Below, piece by piece: positions 44,578 to 52,826 of a DNA stretch of 64,000 nt. The stretch comes from Aureococcus anophagefferens. Lineage: Eukaryota > Sar > Pelagophyceae > Pelagomonadales > Pelagomonadaceae. The position numbers and the translations under genes were made by a program. Positions within the stretch are counted from its first letter, which is position 1, and each line of letters begins with the position of its first letter. Location of the stretch: NCBI RefSeq assembly GCF_000186865.1, contig NW_008705570.1, positions 1,583,946-1,647,945 on the forward strand, in the 5' to 3' direction. The notes beneath the pieces are model-generated. The model did no database searches and had not been told where the DNA came from. It saw nothing but the letters and a program-made list of their open reading frames with translations.

Positions 44578-45030
44578 ATGGCGCTCCGCGGCCTCGGCCT
44601 GCTGCCCGTGCTCGTCGCCGGCAACGACCTCGTCGCGTCCGTCGTCGCCGTCGACGCCGGGTCGCTGGCGCCGGCGGGGGACCTGCCGGCGCCCGCGGAG
44701 CCGCGCGCGACGGAGTACGTCGTCGTGCTGAAAAACTTTGGCCGGAGCCGCTACGAGCGCAACGACCTCGTCGCGTTCTCGTCGCCGACGACGCGGAGGC
44801 CGGCGGTCGCGCGGCTGAAGCACTTCAACGGCGAGTTCGCCTGCGTGATGCCGATCCGCGGGTCGTCCTTCGGCCGCCTCGCCGCGATCCCGCCGGGCAA
44901 GGTCTGGCTGCAGTCCGACGACGCGGCCGCGCGCCACGACTCCAGCGATTTCGGCCCCGTCCCCATGGGTCTGCTCGAGGGAAAAGCGCTCGCCTGCGTG
45001 TGGCCCCTGAACCGTGCGCGGTGGCTCTAG
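44578..45030 (+). CDS. mitochondrial inner-membrane protease subunit 2-like (S26 peptidase)
   Basis: Predicted 150 aa from the ATG at 44578 (MALRGLGLLPVLVAGNDLV). The S26 signal-peptidase fold is recognisable: AGSLAPAG in the position of the catalytic Ser (SM-x-P), then RYERNDLVAFSSPTTRRPAVARLKHFNGE with the catalytic Lys, and the C-terminal box PPGKVWLQSD ... DSSDFGPVPMGLLEGKALACVWPLNR, very close to IMP2 (VP-x-GH-x-W-x-EGD ... DSR-x-FGPVP-x-GL). IMP2 removes sorting peptides of inner-membrane proteins in mitochondria. The region around the Ser is more diverged than in fungi or animals. An upstream open frame with a different phase at 44339 is not part of it. Confidence 0.75.
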   Translation: MALRGLGLLPVLVAGNDLVASVVAVDAGSLAPAGDLPAPAEPRATEYVVVLKNFGRSRYERNDLVAFSSPTTRRPAVARLKHFNGEFACVMPIRGSSFGRLAAIPPGKVWLQSDDAAARHDSSDFGPVPMGLLEGKALACVWPLNRARWL

Positions 45031-45044
45031 ACCCAGTTTTGACG

Positions 45045-45873
45045 CTAGAATATAGAGCCGCGCTCGGGGATTTTCAGCTTGTTGGAGTCGACGGTGAGGG
45101 AGCAGTTCATGCGGTGGAGGTTCTCGCGGTGTCGGTCGAGGCCGAGCCAGGTCATGGACTTGTGCTTGCCGCTCGACATGCGCGTGATGGCCACTTTGTT
45201 CGCGTCGCGCATGCGCTGGGTCTCCTCGAGCTGCGGCTGGACGTGCTCCCAGCCCAGCACCTTGACGCTGATGACGCCCGTCTGGCCGCTCCGTCGCAGT
45301 AGGTCCATGAGCATGTCGCAGTGTTTCTGCGAGACGCGCCCGAACTTGCGGATGCTCTGGAACACCTTCTCCGAGTGGTCCGCGTCGGAGATGGAGAAGC
45401 TGCGACGGGGCGGTAATTTCTTTTAAAATCGCGGGCGATGTCGCCGGGCGTCCGCGCATCTCGTTCGTGCCGTCGGCGTGGACGGCGAGGATGCGCCAGG
45501 GCCCCTCCGGGTCCATGTCGAAGCGCTCCTCGATGCGCTCGGGCCGCGGCGGGCCCCCGGGCCGCGGGCCCTTGCGCGTGCCGCCCCGCGTGCCGGACCG
45601 CCCCTGGGACGTCGCCCAGGGGCTCATGGCGCCGAGCGAGGCGCTCTTCGCCAGCGACTTCTGGCGGTCCGCGATCTTCCAGCCCACCTGCGAACGACGA
45701 CATGGGAACCTTCGTCGCGCGACGACGCGACGCACCGGCCCGCCGTGGAGCACGCGCGGCACGGGATCCGCCGCCGCCTCCCGGAAGCTGAACGTCGCGA
45801 CGCTCCGGCTACTTCGAAACTCCGCGGGCACGCCGCCGCTGCCCACGAAGTAGGCGCCGCGCATGCTGCCCAT
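45045..45873 (-). CDS. unrecognised basic protein, 2 exons
   Basis: Start ATG at 45873 (MGSMRGAYFVGSGGVPAEF). The coding frame runs to GTNE, then a 58-bp GC-AG intron (45400-45457) joins it to IFSISDADHSEKVFQSIRKFGRVSQKHCDMLMDLLRRSG, ending LKIPERGSIF at 45045 (256 aa). The size and GC donor match other introns here, but with no family to compare the splice is less certain. A second, in-frame 48-bp GT-AG candidate sits earlier, between GGP and VGWKIADRQ. The C-terminal domain (SVKVLGWEHVQPQLEETQRMRDANKVAITRM, MTWLGLDRHRENLHRMNCSLTV) is well conserved in style, but I cannot name it. Confidence 0.55.
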
Positions 45874-45952
45874 CGTTCGCAGCGCTAATCGCCGTACGTT
45901 CGTTCGCAACGGGCAGCCAGCTCCGCCCGGCCATGAGCTCCGCCGCCCACAC

Positions 45953-47875
45953 TTACGCGAGGGCCGCCAGGATCGTGCGGAGGTCCTCGGTGCGCGGCTG
46001 GACCGGCTCCTGCGGGCGCCGCAGGAGCCACACGGTCAGGGCGACGCGCTTCCAGCCCGCCAGCGGGCGGACCTCGTGGAGCATCGTCCGCGAGTCGAAG
46101 ACGACGAGCGTGCCCGGCTCCGGCAAGATATCGACGGTCTCCGTCGCCGTCGCGCCCTCGCGGTCCTCCGCCGCCGCGCCGACGTGGCAGCGGAGCTCGC
46201 CGCCCGTGCCCGAGTCGGGCCGGCCGTCGAGGTAGAGGATCGCCGTCGCCGCGCGGTGGTTCTCCGTCACGGACACCGTGTCCCGGAAGGCGTTGTCGCG
46301 GTGCGCGCCGTAGCCGCCGTTCATGGTCGTGCCGTCGTAGACGGCGACCTGGACGTTGCGGGGCACGAGGAGCGGCGCGTCCCTCTTGTAGAACCCGTCG
46401 AGCGCGGGCCCGACGCCCGCGAGCAGCTCCCGCGCGGGCGCGAAGGCCGCGTTCCAGGCGTCGTCGTCCTTGCGGAAGAGGGGCAGCCAGGCGACGCCGT
46501 CGCCCCGCACGTCCGGCTGGCGGTTCGCCAGGGGGCACCGCTCGAGCACGATCTGCCGCAGCGCCGCGCACGCGGCCTCCGGCACGGCCCCGCGCAGCAC
46601 GCCCCACAGCCCGCCCGGGTTCTCCACGAGGTCCCCGCGGTTGAGGGCGTCCCAGACGACCTTCGACGGCCGGCACGCCGACGCGGGGACGCACTCCGCG
46701 AGCTGCGCGCCCGCGCGCATCGCCGCGCGATTCAGATCGTTCGTCCGCCGCCGCGCGGCGTCGCCGTCGTCCGTGACCTTGACGCTCACGAAGCCGTCGC
46801 CGACGGCGGCGGCGCTCGACGCCGCGAGCGTCTGCTGCTGCTGCGCCTCCCGGGCGGCGCGGAGCCGCCGGAGCTTCTCCTCGGTCTCGCGGATCTCCGC
46901 GTCCAAATCCGCCGCCGGCGGCGGCGCCGCGGGCACCTCGACCTCCGGCGGCGGCGCGGGGGGCGGCGGCGCCGGCGCCTCGAGCTCGATGACGGGCTGC
47001 GGCGCCGGCGCCTCGAGCTCCGGGGGCTTCTTGCCCACGCGGACGCGGACGCGGCGCCGCCCCGCGGGCGCGGGCGCGGGCGGCTTCGCGGGCGGGATGC
47101 GCGGCATGGGCAGCAGGAGCCAGAGCGTCACGGCGACGCGCTGCCACTGGCGCACGGGGAGGACCTCGTGGAGCAGCTGGCGGCTCCGGAAGAGCACGAG
47201 GCGCCCCGGCTCGGGCTCGACGTCGACCGTCGACCGCTTCCGCCGCACCTCGTCGACGCAGTGGCAGCGCAGCTCGCCGCCCGCGCCGCCCTCGACGCCG
47301 ACGGGGTCGTTGAGGTAGAGCACGGCCGTGAGCTCGCGGTAGTTGGACTGCGGCCGCGGGGCGCCGAGCCGGTCGCGGTCGCCCTTGTGGCGCCAGTCCG
47401 CGAGGCGCCCGCCGGCGACGTCGACGGCGCCGCCGTTGTCCTTGTGCGCCCGGTAGCCCGCGCAGGTGCCGCCGCTGCCGTCGTAGAGGCCCATCTGGAC
47501 GACGCGCGGCACGAGCAGCGCCTCGTCGTCGTCGCCGCCGGTGCTCTTCCGGTACGCGCAGACGGCGGCGCCGACGCCCTGGAGGAGGTCCTTGACGGGC
47601 CGGAAGGCCGCGTCGAAGTCGGCGTCGNNNNNNNNNNNNNNNNNNNNNNNNNNNNNNNNNNNNNNNNNNNNNNNNNNNNNNNNNNNNNNNNNNNNNNNNN
47701 NNNNNNNNNNNNNNNNNNNNNNNNNNNNNNNNNNNNNNNNNNNNNNNNNNNNNNNGGCGAGGGCCGCGGCGACGGCGCCCGACGCCCGCAGCGTGAACGC
47801 CGGCACGCAGGAGTCGAGGGACTCGTTGGGGCTCACGATGCCGATGCGCTCCCGTTTCTCGCCCTCTGCGCTCAT
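45953..47875 (-). CDS. tandem 2-oxoglutarate/Fe(II) oxygenase (prolyl 4-hydroxylase type), spans a gap
   Basis: The start ATG at 47875 (MSAEGEKRERIGIVSP) and stop at 45953 enclose two oxygenase domains and 128 unknown bases (47628-47755). Domain 1 has YRAHKDNGG (HxD), ELTAVLYLND, GGELRCHC, LLHEVLPVRQWQRVAVTLWL (distal His and 2OG-binding Arg). Domain 2 repeats the set: YGAHRDNAF, AATAILYLD, GGELRCHV, MLHEVRPLAGWKRVALTVWL. Between them lie a Pro-rich linker and a short coiled coil (EIRETEEKLRRLRAAREAQQQQ). Each domain should hydroxylate a substrate, probably proline in a protein. The similarity of the two suggests internal duplication. Frame across the gap is assumed. Confidence 0.75.
   Translation of the reverse strand: MSAEGEKRERIGIVSPNESLDSCVPAFTLRASGAVAAALAXXXXXXXXXXXXXXXXXXXXXXXXXXXXXXXXXXXXXXXXXXXDADFDAAFRPVKDLLQGVGAAVCAYRKSTGGDDDEALLVPRVVQMGLYDGSGGTCAGYRAHKDNGGAVDVAGGRLADWRHKGDRDRLGAPRPQSNYRELTAVLYLNDPVGVEGGAGGELRCHCVDEVRRKRSTVDVEPEPGRLVLFRSRQLLHEVLPVRQWQRVAVTLWLLLPMPRIPPAKPPAPAPAGRRRVRVRVGKKPPELEAPAPQPVIELEAPAPPPPAPPPEVEVPAAPPPAADLDAEIRETEEKLRRLRAAREAQQQQTLAASSAAAVGDGFVSVKVTDDGDAARRRTNDLNRAAMRAGAQLAECVPASACRPSKVVWDALNRGDLVENPGGLWGVLRGAVPEAACAALRQIVLERCPLANRQPDVRGDGVAWLPLFRKDDDAWNAAFAPARELLAGVGPALDGFYKRDAPLLVPRNVQVAVYDGTTMNGGYGAHRDNAFRDTVSVTENHRAATAILYLDGRPDSGTGGELRCHVGAAAEDREGATATETVDILPEPGTLVVFDSRTMLHEVRPLAGWKRVALTVWLLRRPQEPVQPRTEDLRTILAALA
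47628..47755. other. assembly gap, 128 N
   Basis: A run of undetermined bases inside the first oxygenase domain. The true length is unknown, so phase across it and the N-terminal part of that domain cannot be judged. Confidence 0.99.
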
Positions 47876-48074
47876 GGTCTGGTTCGCGGGCTTCTCCGGA
47901 TTGGTCGGCGGCCCGCCGCGCGGCGCCGCGGGTGGCCTATTTGCCAACCCAGCTTCGTGTGGCGAAGCGCGCTTGAGCTCATGGTTGAACACCAAGTTGG
48001 AGCTTGGGTGCCGTCGCGGGGGCCCGCCTTCCTTGTGCCCCCATTTTCCGACGCACTAACATATCCCGCCGGTC

Positions 48075-48305
48075 ATGGTCGACGCGTCGCCCCACGGCGG
48101 CGCGGCGGCCGGCGGCGTCGCGCGGTCCCAGCCGCTCGTGCCCGCGGCGGCCGCCTTCGCCGCGGGCGACGGCGCGCACGCGCCCGCGGCGCTCGCGGCG
48201 GGCCGCGAACCACTCAGAGACCCTAGGAGAAGTGCGTCGCCAAGAAGTAGGAGGAGGCCCCTCATCACGATAAGATTTAGATCGCGTCCACAGCGGCCGC
48301 CCTAG
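48075..48305 (+). CDS. possible short ORF, uncertain
   Basis: The first 135 bases after the ATG at 48075 (MVDASPHGGAAAGGVARSQP) have the very high third-position GC typical of genes here; the rest does not, so this may be one exon of a larger gene or chance. An antisense frame (48268-48056) begins MMRGLLLLLGDALLLGS, which looks like a signal peptide, so the sense strand is not settled. No family is recognised. The surrounding 47876-48443 region holds no other feature. Confidence 0.22.
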   Translation: MVDASPHGGAAAGGVARSQPLVPAAAAFAAGDGAHAPAALAAGREPLRDPRRSASPRSRRRPLITIRFRSRPQRPP

Positions 48306-48443
48306 AGGTCGTCCCCCTTGCCAAGGGCCTTGCCAGTGGCACGCCCCGACGGCGCGAACCGCCGGGCTTGGTGCACGCGCGATGCGCCTGCTTACGAGGC
48401 GCGCCCCCGGGAGGGGATCTTGGGCGGGGTGAAGGGGCGGGCC

Positions 48444-49157
48444 CTAGCCGATGGCGATGGCCTCCATGTTCGCCTCCATGGCGAAGAGGGCGGACTTGGA
48501 GGAGACCTTGCGGACGCCGCGGCGCGCGCCGAGCGTCGCGGAGGACCCCGTCCGTCTCATGCCCTTGGCGAGGCCCGCGAGGTTCGACTCGCTCTTGCTC
48601 GCGCTCGACTTGCTCATGGAGTCGAGGAGCGCGACGGCGTCGTCGAGCGTGCGCGCCTCGTCGACGTCGACGTCGCGGTTGGTGTTGCGGGGGACGTCGC
48701 GCATGTCGTCGCCGTCGGGGAAGACGACGTCGCGCGAGCCCCGGGGCGACGACGATTTCTGCGCCGCCGCGGCCGCGGCGGCGGCGGCCTTGTCGCGCTT
48801 GCGCTGGGCCTTGCAGGCCTCCTCCATGAGCGCCATGCCGAGCAGATCGTCCGCGGACTGCGACTTCTTCTGCAGCTTGCGGTTGACGATGCGCGGCGCG
48901 TCCCCCGTGAGCTCCGACTCGGCGCGCAGCGCACTGAGCTTCAGGTCGTCCCGCGCGTCCTTCTGCCGCGCCCTGGCCTCGGCCTCCGCGTCGCGCTGCT
49001 GCCGCCGGTTGTCGGCGCCGACGCTCCAGGCCGCGGCGAGGACCTGCTCCGTCGCGCGCGCCTCCTCCTCCGCCTTGCGCGCGTTGGCGTTGGACCGCAG
49101 CTGCTGGCGCTTCGCCACGCTGCCGGCGTTGACGCGGCGCACCTCCTTGAGCACCAT
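48444..49157 (-). CDS. CCDC124-like ribosome-associated coiled-coil protein
   Basis: Predicted 237 aa, highly charged and helical. The segment AAAWSVGADNRRQQRDAEAEARARQKDARDDLKLSALRAESEL resembles the N-terminal coiled coil of the CCDC124/Lso2 group, and NTNRDVDVDEARTLDDAVALL matches its central 'N-x-N ... EART-x-DDA-x-x-x-L' signature. CCDC124 and yeast Lso2 bind idle ribosomes near the factor site. The C-terminal third (MSKSSASKSESNLAGLAKGMRRTGSSATLGARRG) is Ser/Arg-rich and lacks the usual conserved tail, so function may differ. No introns seen. Confidence 0.6.
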   Translation of the reverse strand: MVLKEVRRVNAGSVAKRQQLRSNANARKAEEEARATEQVLAAAWSVGADNRRQQRDAEAEARARQKDARDDLKLSALRAESELTGDAPRIVNRKLQKKSQSADDLLGMALMEEACKAQRKRDKAAAAAAAAAQKSSSPRGSRDVVFPDGDDMRDVPRNTNRDVDVDEARTLDDAVALLDSMSKSSASKSESNLAGLAKGMRRTGSSATLGARRGVRKVSSKSALFAMEANMEAIAIG

Positions 49158-49608
49158 CTTTTTGCTTCAGAATCAAGGCGCTCTCTCTCACAAGGGCTCG
49201 ACGCACGGATGACCAGGGTTTCACCGCAGCAACGATCGGTCAACAAAGCAAGTGCGACTGTATGGGGCGCTCAGGCAGCTGATGCAACCACTCCCGACGT
49301 TTAAGCTCCCGGCCGAACGAAGCTGACGACGGACGAGGTTCAAGGGAGAGCCAGAGCTCCTTGACGTCGTCACTTTGGGATCGGCCTTGGCAGTCCTTGG
49401 CAAAGCCAAAGTTTTGCCACTCCCGGTTTTTGCAGTCGATCAAAAAACGAGCGCCCTCTCGTTGGGCAGGGCTGGCCGCCGCGACCGCCGCCTTTAGACG
49501 TGCCACCACCGCCGCCGTCGCCGAGGCTCGACCTACGAAACCGCTGCGAGCCCTCCGGCCGGCCGTCGACGCGCCGCGAGCCCGCGAGCCCGCCGCGCCG
49601 GTGCGCCG
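49158..49608. other. intergenic, 451 bp
   Basis: Shared upstream region of the CCDC124-like and ABHD17-like genes. The left half is less GC-rich than average, with no repeat or RNA gene that I can see. Open frames here lack the codon bias of neighbouring genes. It presumably holds two divergent promoters. Confidence 0.5.
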
Positions 49609-50499
49609 ATGGGCGCGCTCGTGTCGGCGCTGGCCTTTCCCGTGCCGCGGCTCCCCTTCGCGTTCTACAACGAGGAGCTGCTGCGGCGCGACGACCTCGT
49701 CTGGCTCTACACGTCGAAGCGCGAGAAGATCCCCGCCTGCCACGTCAAGGCGAGCAAGCGGTCCGTCGCCGACAAGCCGCCCGGCGAGGGCCTCACGATC
49801 CTCTACAGCCACGGCAACGCGGAGGACCTGGGCCTCCACCTGCCCTTCATCGACGCGCTCGCGCGGGCGACGGGCGCCGACGTCTTTAGCTACGAGTACG
49901 TGGGCTACTCGCTGAGCCGCTTCGCGAATTTGTCGCCCGACGAGGACGGCTGCTACCGGTCGATCGACGCGGCGTGGATCTACCTCACGGAGACGCTGAA
50001 CATCCCCGCGAACCGCATCGTCGTCTACGGCCGGTCCATCGGCACGGGGCCCTCCGTGGATTTGGTCGCGCGGACGGCCCTCAAGTCCGGCAAGGCGGCG
50101 GCGCAGCCGCCGCGCGGCGCGCTCGGGCTCCTGCTCCAGTCGCCGCTCGAGTCGGCGATCCGCTGCGCGCTGGGCTACGGCTCGTCGCTCTCCATGTACC
50201 CGCTGGACATCTTCAAGAACTACGAGAAGATCGAAAACGTCGTCTGCAAGGCCGCGATCATCCACGGCACGTCGGACAACGTCGTGCCCTGCAAGGGCGG
50301 CGTCGCGCTCCACGACGCGCTCCAGAACCCCTACGAGCCCTGCTGGCTCGAGGGCTACGGGCACAACAACATGCCCTACGACCGCGTCTTCCTCTACGCG
50401 CGCTGCTTCCTCGGCGAGCTCAACAAGGTCCGGCGCAACGCGGAGCGGGAGCAGGGCAAGCCCGTCGTCGAGCTCTTCCAGAAGGCGGGCTCGGCCTGA
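49609..50499 (+). CDS. ABHD17: ABHD17-like depalmitoylase (alpha/beta hydrolase)
   Basis: Predicted 296 aa. The family signature is strong: TILYSHGNAEDLGLHLPFIDAL, FSYEYVGYSLSRF, IDAAWIYLTETLNIPANRIVVYGRSIGTGPSVDLVAR with the nucleophile in GRSIGTG, LLLQSPLESAIRCAL, IIHGTSDNVVPCKGGVALH with the acid, and WLEGYGHNNM with the catalytic His. ABHD17 enzymes remove palmitate from cytosolic proteins at the membrane. Animal members carry an N-terminal Cys cluster for their own palmitoylation; here the N-terminus (MGALVSALAFPVPRLP) lacks Cys but has Gly-2, so myristoylation is an alternative anchor. No introns. Confidence 0.85.
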   Translation: MGALVSALAFPVPRLPFAFYNEELLRRDDLVWLYTSKREKIPACHVKASKRSVADKPPGEGLTILYSHGNAEDLGLHLPFIDALARATGADVFSYEYVGYSLSRFANLSPDEDGCYRSIDAAWIYLTETLNIPANRIVVYGRSIGTGPSVDLVARTALKSGKAAAQPPRGALGLLLQSPLESAIRCALGYGSSLSMYPLDIFKNYEKIENVVCKAAIIHGTSDNVVPCKGGVALHDALQNPYEPCWLEGYGHNNMPYDRVFLYARCFLGELNKVRRNAEREQGKPVVELFQKAGSA

Positions 50500-50552
50500 T
50501 AGTGGAGGGATCATCGATTCGGACGTTTATAGGAGATTCGTTTTCGCGCGGC

Positions 50553-51281
50553 CTACGCCGGGCACCACTCCGCGCGGTCGCTCAACGCGCGGACGGCCGC
50601 GGTCGCGCCGAAGAGGGGCGCGTCCTCTTCGCCGTAGCGCTCGGCGACGGCGCCGCAGAACTCGCCGCCCGCGGCGCACTGCGTGCACACCGCGCGCCGC
50701 GCGCACTCGCGGTCGTCCGACGAGGCGCCGGCGCCCGCGAGGTCGTCCGGCGGCGAGAAGGCGAAGGAGCCGTCGCAGACGTCGGGGAGCCGCGCCACGG
50801 CCTGCCAGAGGCACGGCAGCGCGCCCCCGGCGCCGGGGTCGTCGCACGCGCCCGCGCACGCGCCGGAGGGCTCGACGAAGAGCTTCCGCAGAGCTTCCGC
50901 GCGCGGCGACGGGTCGTCCTCGACCTTCTTCGGCGCGCAAAAGGTCTCGTAGTCGTGGGCCGCGCAGGCCGCGTACGGCGGCGCGAGGGCCGCGTCGAAG
51001 CCGTCGCAGAAGTCGTCGAGCGCGGACCACGCGGACGCGTCGGCGCGGTGGTGCTCCGCGGCGCCGCCGCGGCGCTCGTAGGCGACGTAGACGACGGCGA
51101 CGGCGAGGCAGTAGAGCGGGAGCAGCTTGAAACCCGACCAGTCGAAGGGGGGGAGGCTGACGGGCCGGCGGCGCGCCTCGTCGACGCCGCCGTAGTAGTT
51201 TGTCGAGGAGGCTTTTTCCATGGCGTCGAGCTGGCTCTTATCCAGGGCGTCGAGCTCGGCGCGGATCTCGCCGACCTTCAT
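50553..51281 (-). CDS. single-span membrane protein with Cys-rich lumenal domain
   Basis: Predicted 242 aa. A cytosolic N-terminus (MKVGEIRAELDALDKSQLDAM) contains a helix, and one membrane helix (FKLLPLYCLAVAVVYVAYERR) begins at about residue 51. The rest carries about 15 cysteines (DDFCDGFDAALAPPYAACAAHDYETFCAPKK, SGACAGACDDPGAGGALPCLW, ECARRAVCTQCAAGGEFC), suggesting a disulphide-bonded lumenal or extracellular domain. It is not a family I know. The N-terminal segment EIRAELDALDKSQLDAMEKA repeats in type with SAP-like helices, but this is weak. Confidence 0.6.
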   Translation of the reverse strand: MKVGEIRAELDALDKSQLDAMEKASSTNYYGGVDEARRRPVSLPPFDWSGFKLLPLYCLAVAVVYVAYERRGGAAEHHRADASAWSALDDFCDGFDAALAPPYAACAAHDYETFCAPKKVEDDPSPRAEALRKLFVEPSGACAGACDDPGAGGALPCLWQAVARLPDVCDGSFAFSPPDDLAGAGASSDDRECARRAVCTQCAAGGEFCGAVAERYGEEDAPLFGATAAVRALSDRAEWCPA

Positions 51282-51608
51282 TGTTTATATGCGAACGTCG
51301 GCCGTGGCTTCTACGCGCCCTGAACAGAAGTTGAGGCGCGCTGGCGTCGATCGAAACGAGTTCTCTCTCTGCCACACCTCGATTTTTGATCGCGAACGTC
51401 AACAACATAGAGGCGCCGCCCCTCGCCACCCTCACGACCAACCTCCGCCGCGACGGCTAGGGGGCGGCCTCCGGCCGCCACCTGGCTCGGCTCGCCGAGG
51501 TACCCCACGAACCCCCCTGGATAAGCCACCTCTCAATAACATAGAGCTACAGACGCGACGTAGGTGCGTGCGGGGTGATCACTCCCCAAGGTCCTAGAAG
51601 AGCATAGT
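51282..51608. other. intergenic, 327 bp
   Basis: Lies between the start of the Cys-rich membrane protein and the stop of the YjjX-TAZ gene, both on the minus strand. No gene, RNA or repeat is seen. Codon bias is absent in all frames. Confidence 0.5.
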
Positions 51609-52709
51609 TTATAAAGCAAATTTGGACGCGATCTTGGTCGACTGCGCCGTCGGCATCGCCGCGAGCATCTGCTTAAATTCTTGGCACTTCGGCACGCGAC
51701 ACGCACCCGGCGCCGCGGCGCAGTGCACCGCGTGCAGCTGGAGAACGCCATACGCTTGCCGGCACAGCATGCACCCAGAGATCGGCCTCGTCTTGCACAT
51801 GAGCGCATGCATGAGGATCTTCTTCATTTTCACGCAGTTCGTCGAGTCGCACCCGGCGCACTTCGTCGCGTGTGCGAGCAACATGAGCGCGGACCGTAGC
51901 TTTTGCGATTTAACCGCGTCGTCGTCTCCGTCGTCGTCGACGCTGATGACCTCGCCCTCTCCGCGAATCGCGCGGTCGCGGGCCTCGGCCTCGCGCTGGG
52001 CCAGCGTCGACGTCCCCAGCATCTCGAAGCCGTCGGAGTCGTCGCCGTCGTCCGTCGCGGCGGGACCGGCGGCGGCGGCCGCGTCGCGCGTCTCGCGGTC
52101 GCGGACCAGCGCCGCGCTGCTCTGGGGGAGCGTCTTGTAGAGGCCGCTCTCGTCGTGGAGGAACGTCGTCAGGCAACAAATCACGGCCTGCTCCCAGTAG
52201 CTCTCCGCCGACAGGAGTCCTCGCGTGAGCTTCGCGACGACGCCCGAGCGTTCCGAGTCCTTCATCGCGACGTCGACGGCGGCTTCCAGACCGAGCGCGC
52301 CGTGGCCCGGCTCCTGGCCGCGGAGCAGCCGCGCGACGCGCGGCGGCAGGGGCACGGACGCCGTCCGCGCGTGGCTCTCGCGGCCGTCGCGCGACACGAC
52401 GACGACCGAGCCGATTCGCTCCGCGCCGTCGCCGGCCGTGTCCGCGACGCCCGGGACCAAGCCGACGCCGTAGGACGCGATGGGATTCGCCGAGAGGGCG
52501 GCGTAGGCGGCCTTGACCGCGCCGACGCGCCGCATGGCGTCTCCGCTCAAGCCCTTGGCGGCCCAGGCGGCGGGCGGCGGACCGGTCGCTTCATCATGTC
52601 TCGAAATGATCGCTGTCTGTGTTGGGAACGCAGAGAAGAAGGCCTTTCGCACGGCGGCGACCTTCGTGGCATCGCTGGAGCCGACAGCGACGTGGAACAG
52701 TGAGTCCAT
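51609..52709 (-). CDS. fusion of a YjjX-type NTP pyrophosphatase domain with a TAZ zinc finger
   Basis: Predicted 366 aa. Residues 1-175 match the YjjX/inosine-xanthosine triphosphatase family: VAVGSSDATKVAAVRKAFFSAFP, SGDAMRRVGAVKAAYAALSANPIASYGVGLVPGV, GLEAAVDVAMKDSERSGVVAKLTRGLLS. Such enzymes clear damaged (d)ITP and XTP. After an acidic linker (DDGDDSDGFEML), residues 275-360 form a TAZ domain: LRSALMLLAHATKCAGCDSTNCVKMKKILMHALMC, SGCMLCRQAYGVLQLHAVHC, RVPKCQEFKQML, with the HC-x-C-C zinc sets. TAZ domains bind transactivators in CBP/p300-type proteins. I know no described protein with this pairing. The frame is continuous, so the fusion is not an assembly artefact of two genes in different frames. 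Confidence 0.78.
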   Translation of the reverse strand: MDSLFHVAVGSSDATKVAAVRKAFFSAFPTQTAIISRHDEATGPPPAAWAAKGLSGDAMRRVGAVKAAYAALSANPIASYGVGLVPGVADTAGDGAERIGSVVVVSRDGRESHARTASVPLPPRVARLLRGQEPGHGALGLEAAVDVAMKDSERSGVVAKLTRGLLSAESYWEQAVICCLTTFLHDESGLYKTLPQSSAALVRDRETRDAAAAAGPAATDDGDDSDGFEMLGTSTLAQREAEARDRAIRGEGEVISVDDDGDDDAVKSQKLRSALMLLAHATKCAGCDSTNCVKMKKILMHALMCKTRPISGCMLCRQAYGVLQLHAVHCAAAPGACRVPKCQEFKQMLAAMPTAQSTKIASKFAL

Positions 52710-52826
52710 CCTCGAGAGCGGACCGCCTGCTCTGGATTTGCAAATTTGGTCGTGGCGGTGACGGTCGCCGATTTGGAGATTTCGGAAGCGATGGCGCGGC
52801 GAGTGCGTCGAGCGCATAAATTACAC

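Noticed and set aside
44339..44731. ORF beginning MGDDEGWAAHCSFDAPNDEP upstream of the IMP2-like gene
   Set aside because: It runs through the palindrome and then overlaps the IMP2 frame in another phase as Arg/Ser-rich sequence. No acceptor joins it convincingly to IMP2.
48056..48268. Minus-strand secreted peptide MMRGLLLLLGDALLLGS
   Set aside because: Third-position bias favours the opposite strand over most of the overlap; kept only as an alternative reading under the uncertain ORF at 48075.
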